A stretch of 64,000 bases of DNA from assembly GCA_964631605.1 (NCBI GenBank), contig CAZVYG010000017.1, positions 1 through 64,000 of the forward strand, given 5' to 3'. Both the position numbers and the translations under genes were made by a program. Position 1 is the first letter of the stretch, and every line of letters starts with the position of its first letter. Shown here in pieces: positions 59,701 through 64,000 of this stretch. The notes below the pieces were generated by a model. It ran no database searches. It was given only the letters and a program-made list of their open reading frames with translations, and had not been told where the DNA came from. Origin of the DNA: JARKQH01 sp964631605 (lineage in GTDB: Bacteria; Verrucomicrobiota; Verrucomicrobiia; Limisphaerales; UBA8199).

Positions 59701-61632
59701 ACGCCAGCCGATCAGCTCTTGTTTGCTGTGCTGCAGCCCACCAACGGGACAGTCTCCCTGTTGTCCGATGGTCACACCGCCCGGTTCATTCCCTCACCCG
59801 GTTTCACGGGTCCGGCCTCGTTCCAATTCAGCGTGGTGGACACCTGGCCGGATCCCCGCCTGATGGCGCACTTCGACTTTGAACCGCCGGAGGACACCCT
59901 GGACGGCGCCATCACCGACCGTTCGAGTCGGGCGGTGCCAGGTATTCTCACCACCGTCGGTTCCGGAACCAATTACCTTTCGCCGGACACCCCGCCGCAG
60001 CTTGGCCTGCGCTCTTCTCAATCCTTGCTCCTGCGCGAAGCCGGAGACTTCAACGGCTCCCGACTGGTGGCCTCTGTTAACCCCGCAGACCTTGACTTTA
60101 ACAAAGACGACTGGACGTTCACCGCCTGGTTTAAGCGACTCTCCAGCACCAACGACGATTTTCTGTTCTATATCGGCAGCAGTGATGGATTCGGGTCGCC
60201 CGACGAGTTCCAGGTTTATGGCCCCTCGGGGCAGAACTCGCTGACCCTGCGCCACTACATCGCCACGACCACCACCGATGCCGACCTGTCGGTCGGGGGT
60301 GTGGTTCCCGGCCAGTGGTATCACGCTGCGGTCTCCTTTCGCTCCACGGCAGGGAATACGGGTGAAATCGCCTTTTACCTGAATGGCAACCTTGTGGGTT
60401 CCGACTCTTCTGTAACGTTGAACATGGCCTCGGGCTCCTCGGCAGTGTTCGGCGGTCACATGTCCTCCAGCTTTGCCATCACCCGCTGGTTCAACGGGGT
60501 GATTGACGACGCCACGATTTTCCGCGGTGTCCTCTCCCCGCAGGAAATCTCGCGTCTGATTTCCCTGCCCGCGGCCTATCGGGGCGGCGCCCGCGCCACC
60601 AACACCGTTTTGCTGACCGTGCTGCCGCCCAACCAACCTCCGACCATGACGGCCCTGTCCAACCTCTCGGTGATCGCAGGCGCCCAGCTTTTACTGCCGG
60701 TGCCCGCGGCAGACCCCGACTCTCCGCCCCAGCGGCTCGTTTTCTCGCTGCTGAGCGCCCCCCCGGGCGCCGCCATTGACCCTGGGTGGGGTGTGATTTC
60801 CTGGCGGCCGACAGTCGCCCAAGCCGGCACGACCGGCCTGTTCCAAGTCGTCGCCACCGAAGCGGGCTGGCTGACCAACCTGGCTCCGGAAGCCGATGCC
60901 TATGTCCGGGATGGAAGCTACGCCTCCCTGAACTTCGGCTCGGATCCGCTGCTAACGGTTAAACTGGGCGCCAGCGGTCTGGCCCGGGAATCCTACCTGC
61001 GCTTTCCAGCTCCCGTCATGCCCGGGTCGCTCGCCGACGCGGTGCTTCAACTGACCCCTGTGGCGACCAACGTGCCCGCCCCTCACCTGCTGGGCATGGT
61101 TACCAACGACAACTGGAGTGAATCCGCCCTGACGTGGAACAACCGCCCGACGTCGTCCGCCGTTCTGGCCAGTTGGACAGCGCAGGCCGGTGTTCCGATT
61201 CAAGTGCCGCTGGCTCCGTTGTATGCGCAGGAGCAGGTCGGTGATGGCCTGATCTCGTTGCGGATTTACGCTACCAACACGACCAGTGACGGAAGAGTGG
61301 ACTACGCGTCGCGGGAAAACTCCCCTGACCTGGCGCCCCGCATCATGGTTTTCAGCACCAATTGGTCCGCGCTGAGTGTCACGCAGACTTTCCTGGTATC
61401 CGTCGTTGCCCCTCAACCGCCCCGTCTTGCCCCGCTGGGCATCCACCATGGCGCGTTCGAGTTTCGGGTCAGCGGCGACCCCGGCCCGGATTACACGGTG
61501 CAGGTTTCCACGAACCTGCTGCAGTGGACCACCCTGCTAACCACCAACTCAGCAACGGTTCCTTTTACCCTCGCCGATCCCGTTTCGACAAATTGGCCCG
61601 TGCGGTTCTACCGGGCCTTGCTCGGGCCCTGA
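56707..61632 (+). CDS. giant secreted heparinase II/III-like protein with PA14, LamG and DNRLRE-type domains
   Basis: A protein of 1641 residues from the ATG at 56707 with a signal peptide (about 1-29). Order of parts: PA14 (about 31-175, TYSFHVTADDGARLWVNNRL), a second PA14-like domain (about 180-340), a heparinase II/III-type alpha-toroid (about 350-650, HPRLLASSQRFEWLKR, DNGGWYEGPGYWDYTTDYNM), its beta-sandwich (about 690-910, GELGASHGNLDAGSFVLDAL), Ig-like linker, LamG (about 1052-1294), another Ig-like domain, a DNRLRE/CBM96-like domain (about 1393-1548, WSESALTWNNRPTSSAVL) and the STNL/FYR C-terminal module. It is a likely polysaccharide lyase acting on uronic-acid glycans, with several binding modules. 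Confidence 0.87.
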   Translation: MRFTLCSPHLFLTGALAFLLATLGPLPAIALGTGLTGEYFDNSDFTTLRATRIDPTVDFNWGAGAPTNTMGTDTFSVRWSGQVEPEFSETYSFHVTADDGARLWVNNRLLFARTTYSAAALEMSGRINLVAGQRYNIVLEFIEGAGNAQVQLAWSSPSRPKEIIPQGRLYPAVAAPESGSILAETWLNLPGTNVATLTSAPNYPSRPDGREFLTSMETLQPDWTDDYGTRVSGFLLPPRDGTYTFAVAGADAVQLFLSPDASPASKQLIASNNTPTGLRQFNLLPGQVSAPVALNAHTKYYVELVHKAGTGADHFAAAWIEPGGSNFTIIPASALIPAGLDRAAPAQNNYLDTLTGSHPRLLASSQRFEWLKRTLASNSVPQLNSWWATVSNSASAMLSQPVNVYNQDVRGTILAVSRSVVDRMYKLGLAWRMTGNNIFAERAWAELEQVASTNFPDWHPAHFLDTAEMTHACAIGYDWLYDYWTQPRRDTIRTAIINKGLNPSLTLYTNNSSWVASSANNWNLVCNGGMILGALAIGAENEPLAEYVLSKAVASARLVMRHYTTDNGGWYEGPGYWDYTTDYNMRLMAGLESALGSDFGLSAVSSVWETGLNPIYMVGPLKLSFNYADAGAGNMRGPQLFWLARRHNRPEFSWHERNNASVEPLDLLWYDGRGFDPQTTGLQPDNYFRGPTGTTPYATADAVTLRSRWQDTDATFVGTKGGELGASHGNLDAGSFVLDALGVRWAHDLGGDDYALPGYFGSQRWTYYRLRAEGHNTLVINPSSAADQTVGAKPPVILHTSEPNAERSAVVLDLTSAYSVSKVWRGIQLLRNRRWVLVQDEIRAGSPANVWWFMHIHTNSAVTLDPSGTSAMLTQGSDRLWVRILEGGGTITVSNAVPLPTSPNPAGQNPNASYRKLAVNLANVTNTTFAVLFVPLYPAETPPTNFPPIVPLADWGAADTNAFGIVSNQPPVAVSAQVAVGAGTPLDLDLRTLASDLETPADQLLFAVLQPTNGTVSLLSDGHTARFIPSPGFTGPASFQFSVVDTWPDPRLMAHFDFEPPEDTLDGAITDRSSRAVPGILTTVGSGTNYLSPDTPPQLGLRSSQSLLLREAGDFNGSRLVASVNPADLDFNKDDWTFTAWFKRLSSTNDDFLFYIGSSDGFGSPDEFQVYGPSGQNSLTLRHYIATTTTDADLSVGGVVPGQWYHAAVSFRSTAGNTGEIAFYLNGNLVGSDSSVTLNMASGSSAVFGGHMSSSFAITRWFNGVIDDATIFRGVLSPQEISRLISLPAAYRGGARATNTVLLTVLPPNQPPTMTALSNLSVIAGAQLLLPVPAADPDSPPQRLVFSLLSAPPGAAIDPGWGVISWRPTVAQAGTTGLFQVVATEAGWLTNLAPEADAYVRDGSYASLNFGSDPLLTVKLGASGLARESYLRFPAPVMPGSLADAVLQLTPVATNVPAPHLLGMVTNDNWSESALTWNNRPTSSAVLASWTAQAGVPIQVPLAPLYAQEQVGDGLISLRIYATNTTSDGRVDYASRENSPDLAPRIMVFSTNWSALSVTQTFLVSVVAPQPPRLAPLGIHHGAFEFRVSGDPGPDYTVQVSTNLLQWTTLLTTNSATVPFTLADPVSTNWPVRFYRALLGP

Positions 61633-61672
61633 CACGGTTCAGACGCGGGGAGGCCGTGCGCAAAGCCCCGGC

Positions 61673-63205
61673 TCAGCAGGCTTGCCGCAACTGGCGGACC
61701 AGGGTGCGGTCGCGATCGTAGATGTTGACGCAGAGGGGCACATGCCCGGGCAGCGCGTGGGTCGCGCAGCCGAAGCAGGGATCGTAGGCGCGAAAGGCCA
61801 TTTCCACCATGTTCAGCAGGCCATCGTCCACCTTGCCCTTCTTGATGAGCCCCTTGGCGGCTTTGTCCACGCTCATGGCGATGCGGGCGGCATTGTTCTG
61901 CGTGGCGACGATCAGGTTTGCCATTTGGATCAGGCCGCGTTCGTCGGTTTCGAAATGGTGGAACAGGGTGCCGCGCGGGGCTTCCACGACGCCAATGCCC
62001 ACCTTGGGTTTGGCCTGCGGGATTTCGCGCAGGTTGGTGCTGGTGATTTCGTGGTCGTTCAACAACTCGACGATCCGCTCCGCCGCGTAAATCATTTCAA
62101 CGATCCGCGCCCAGTGATTCGCAAGCGTGTGATGAACCGGCTTGCCGCCGAGGGTCTGGAAAAACTCCTCGTAGGCTTTTTGGGCGTGGGGCGTGGCCAT
62201 GCCGTCCGCGACGTTGAGGCGTGCCAGGGGCGCGACCGCATACACACTGCTCTGGGGAAACTCTTCAAAGCCGTGCCAGCCGAGCGGCTTGAGGTAACAG
62301 AACTTGATGTAACTCCAGGGTTCGACGTGTTCGGCGATAAACTCGCGGTAACGCTGGGCGGGGAACTTGGCATACTCCTTGCCGGTGGAGTTTACGACGC
62401 GGAGCTGGCCGTCATAGAAGTTGATCCAATTCTGGGCGTCCACCAGACCGAGATAGTAGGTTCGGTGCGTATAGCTTTCCGACTTGATGAGGTTGACGTA
62501 TTGCGGGTTGCGCAAGACGATATCCTTGAACACCTGCAAGGTGAACAAGGCGAACTCGACGGCATCCTTGCCCAGTTCTTTGAACCGGGGCAGGTCCTCG
62601 GGTTTGAGGCCTTTGGACACGCCGCCGGGCAGGCCCATGACCGGATGGATCACCTTGCCGCCGAAGTAGGCAATCAGCTCGCGCACGCGCCGGCGCATGG
62701 AGATGACCTTTTTGCCGGTCTCCAGCCCCACCTTCTGCACGACGCCCACCACGTTGCGCTGCTCCTTCGGTGCGTCGGGTCCCACAATGAAATCCGGGCC
62801 GCCCAGCAAATAAACATGCAGGGCGTGGTCCTCGAGCATGAAGGCGTTATAGACCAGCTCGCGAATTTTCCGCGCCGCCGGCGGAGGTTCGACCTGATAA
62901 AGGTCATCCAGCGCCTTGGTCGCCGCCATGTGATGAGCGGTCGGGCACACGCCGCAGATGCGGCTGGTGATCTGGGGCATTTCCTCCGCGGGCCGGCCGA
63001 TGCTGAAGACCTCGAAGCCCCGGAGTTCGGGGATTTGCAGGTAGGCATGCTCGACGTCGCCCTGGTCGTTCAAAAAGATATCAATCTTGCCGTGGCCTTC
63101 CAGCCGGGTGATTGGGTCAATCGTAACGCGGCGGCGCTGGGCTTGAGCGGCGGCGCCCGCGCGGGCCTGGGCTTCGTTCCAAACAGATGTTGCAGCGGGG
63201 TTCAT
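61673..63205 (-). CDS. [NiFe] hydrogenase large (alpha) subunit, group 3-like
   Basis: A protein of 510 residues. Ni-Fe ligand motifs: Cys84 and Cys87 in RICGVCPTAHH near the N-terminus, and DPCFGCATH at residues 475-483 with Cys477 and Cys480. The sequence after that His (about 27 residues) would be the C-terminal peptide removed by a maturation protease. The layout, with RVTIDPITRLEGHGKIDIF at the start, fits cytosolic group 3 enzymes (Mvh/Hox/Hyh type). The subgroup cannot be fixed from here. It is coupled to the small subunit upstream by ATGA; maturation genes are not in the window. Confidence 0.93.
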   Translation of the reverse strand: MNPAATSVWNEAQARAGAAAQAQRRRVTIDPITRLEGHGKIDIFLNDQGDVEHAYLQIPELRGFEVFSIGRPAEEMPQITSRICGVCPTAHHMAATKALDDLYQVEPPPAARKIRELVYNAFMLEDHALHVYLLGGPDFIVGPDAPKEQRNVVGVVQKVGLETGKKVISMRRRVRELIAYFGGKVIHPVMGLPGGVSKGLKPEDLPRFKELGKDAVEFALFTLQVFKDIVLRNPQYVNLIKSESYTHRTYYLGLVDAQNWINFYDGQLRVVNSTGKEYAKFPAQRYREFIAEHVEPWSYIKFCYLKPLGWHGFEEFPQSSVYAVAPLARLNVADGMATPHAQKAYEEFFQTLGGKPVHHTLANHWARIVEMIYAAERIVELLNDHEITSTNLREIPQAKPKVGIGVVEAPRGTLFHHFETDERGLIQMANLIVATQNNAARIAMSVDKAAKGLIKKGKVDDGLLNMVEMAFRAYDPCFGCATHALPGHVPLCVNIYDRDRTLVRQLRQAC

Positions 63206-64000
63206 GATTCCTTTCCGTTGCCGTTGTCAGTCGGGAGATTCACTTTTCGACGCAACAGACTCTTGGGCAATCCATAGCGGTAAAAGGTGCCGACCGGGTC
63301 GGGAATGCCAGCCAGGACCTCGGCGATTTCCTTGCCCTGTTTGGGCGCCAGGTTGGCGCACAAGGATGACAAAATCTTGGCGCCTTGGTCCCGCACGCGG
63401 GAGGTGGGGCCGAAGCAACCGGTACAAGGCATGTTTCCACAGGTGCAGGCAGCCTCGCACCCGCCGCGCGTGGCCGGCCCCATGCATACGATTCCCTGCG
63501 CCAGGAAGCACTCCTCGGGGTCGCTGTGGGTCAGGTGAGTGCGGCGAAACTCGGCAAAACTGAGGTCGGCCGGTTTGGTCGCTTTCCGCGGGCATTGCTC
63601 GCAAAGCGCAATGTCCGGCGCCAGCACCGTGCCCCGGGGCGGCAGGTTCCCAGCCAGCAAGGCCTGCAGGGCTGCCTGGGTAATCTTGGGGGTCGGCGGG
63701 CAGCCGGGGATGTAGAAGTCCACCTCCACCACCTGGTCGAGCGCGCGGACCACGTGCCGCAGTTCCGGCAGTGTGAGGTGATGGCCTTTAATATCCGTAT
63801 TCACGGCGGGCCGCACCTTGTTCGGGTTGACGACCGAGGGAGCCTCTTCGAAGACAAAACGCAGCAGGTGCTCCCGGGAAAACTGGTTCGCCAGGCCCGG
63901 GATGCCGCCCAGGTGGGCGCAGGCGCCGTAGGCAATCAGGTACTGGCTCTTGCGCCGGAGCATCCGCGCCATTTCCTCCTGTTCACTCGAACGGATGGCG
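63202..64000 (-). CDS. [NiFe] hydrogenase small subunit, partial
   Basis: The frame is open to the right edge (EQEEMARMLRRKSQYLIAYG), so the N-terminus with the proximal-cluster cysteines lies outside. Visible parts are GACAHLGGIPG, DFYIPGCPPTP and a C-terminal cluster region with CEQCP, then CMGPATRGGCEAACTCGNMP and CTGCFGP, enough Cys for two more Fe-S clusters. This matches MvhG/HyhS-like small subunits of group 3 hydrogenases. The ATG at 63972 is internal and was not taken as the start. A diaphorase or other electron-transfer subunit is expected further upstream. Confidence 0.9.
   Translation of the reverse strand, partial: AIRSSEQEEMARMLRRKSQYLIAYGACAHLGGIPGLANQFSREHLLRFVFEEAPSVVNPNKVRPAVNTDIKGHHLTLPELRHVVRALDQVVEVDFYIPGCPPTPKITQAALQALLAGNLPPRGTVLAPDIALCEQCPRKATKPADLSFAEFRRTHLTHSDPEECFLAQGIVCMGPATRGGCEAACTCGNMPCTGCFGPTSRVRDQGAKILSSLCANLAPKQGKEIAEVLAGIPDPVGTFYRYGLPKSLLRRKVNLPTDNGNGKES

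Noticed and set aside
61682..63277. Long plus-strand open frame opposite the hydrogenase large subunit
   Set aside because: The minus strand carries both Ni-Fe ligand motifs; the plus frame is its shadow.

Overview
The window looks like a GC-rich chromosome segment from a Verrucomicrobiota bacterium, most likely Limisphaerales/Pedosphaera-like. Evidence for this is the combination of a PEP-CTERM protein with an exosortase, a cluster of secreted CxPSR sulfatases, TAT-exported Gfo/Idh/MocA dehydrogenases, a prepilin-like H-x-DG type protein, very large beta-rich secreted proteins ending in a shared 'STNL..W..FYR' module, and many four-helix-bundle and toxin-antitoxin genes set in unusual short-period repeats. 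The assignment rests on gene content only.

Region 1 (about 0.1-16 kb) is a surface polysaccharide locus read on the minus strand: Wzx-like flippase, FkbM methyltransferase, sugar transferase, Wzy-like polymerase, two hexapeptide acyltransferases alternating with three GT4 glycosyltransferases, a WcaF-like acyltransferase, a GT2 glycosyltransferase, a YdcF/ElyC-like protein and an exosortase-EpsI fusion. A PEP-CTERM protein, the likely exosortase substrate, lies convergent to it. Many neighbours overlap by ATGA, so most of the locus is probably one transcript. A four-helix-bundle gene and a truncated relative sit inside the locus, bracketed by repeats.

Region 2 (about 16-22.5 kb) is an accessory island of small two-gene modules: two ParE/Unstab_antitox pairs (one toxin broken by a single amber codon), an MNT nucleotidyltransferase with a truncated HEPN remnant, an AbiEii-like nucleotidyltransferase with a small partner, and a DUF6036-like nucleotidyltransferase with an unknown partner. 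A second four-helix-bundle gene and a GbsR/MarR regulator follow. Almost every boundary here carries a composite repeat tract made of 7-, 8- and 9-base units. These tracts are absent from 22.6-53.7 kb.

Region 3 (22.6-27.6 kb) is core-like: argD-argF, a candidate small RNA ending in a strong orphan terminator, a small zinc-ribbon-like protein and a two-component system.

Region 4 (27.8-44.8 kb) is a secreted sulfated-glycan degradation locus: a GH43-like protein, divergently a tandem FAD oxidoreductase, then four sulfatases (one fused to GH43 and a concanavalin-like domain) and a huge beta-strand-repeat/GH2 fusion. Coupled stops and starts suggest one operon.

Region 5 (44.8-61.6 kb) holds serS-glgA, secreted proteins, a degenerate RAYT transposase flanked by inverted REP-like ends, a truncated TAT-signal copy of the nearby Gfo/Idh/MocA gene, a HYR/beta-propeller protein, a prepilin-like protein and a giant heparinase II/III-like protein.

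Region 6 (61.6 kb to the right edge) is a [NiFe] hydrogenase pair of cytosolic group-3 type, with the small subunit cut by the window edge.
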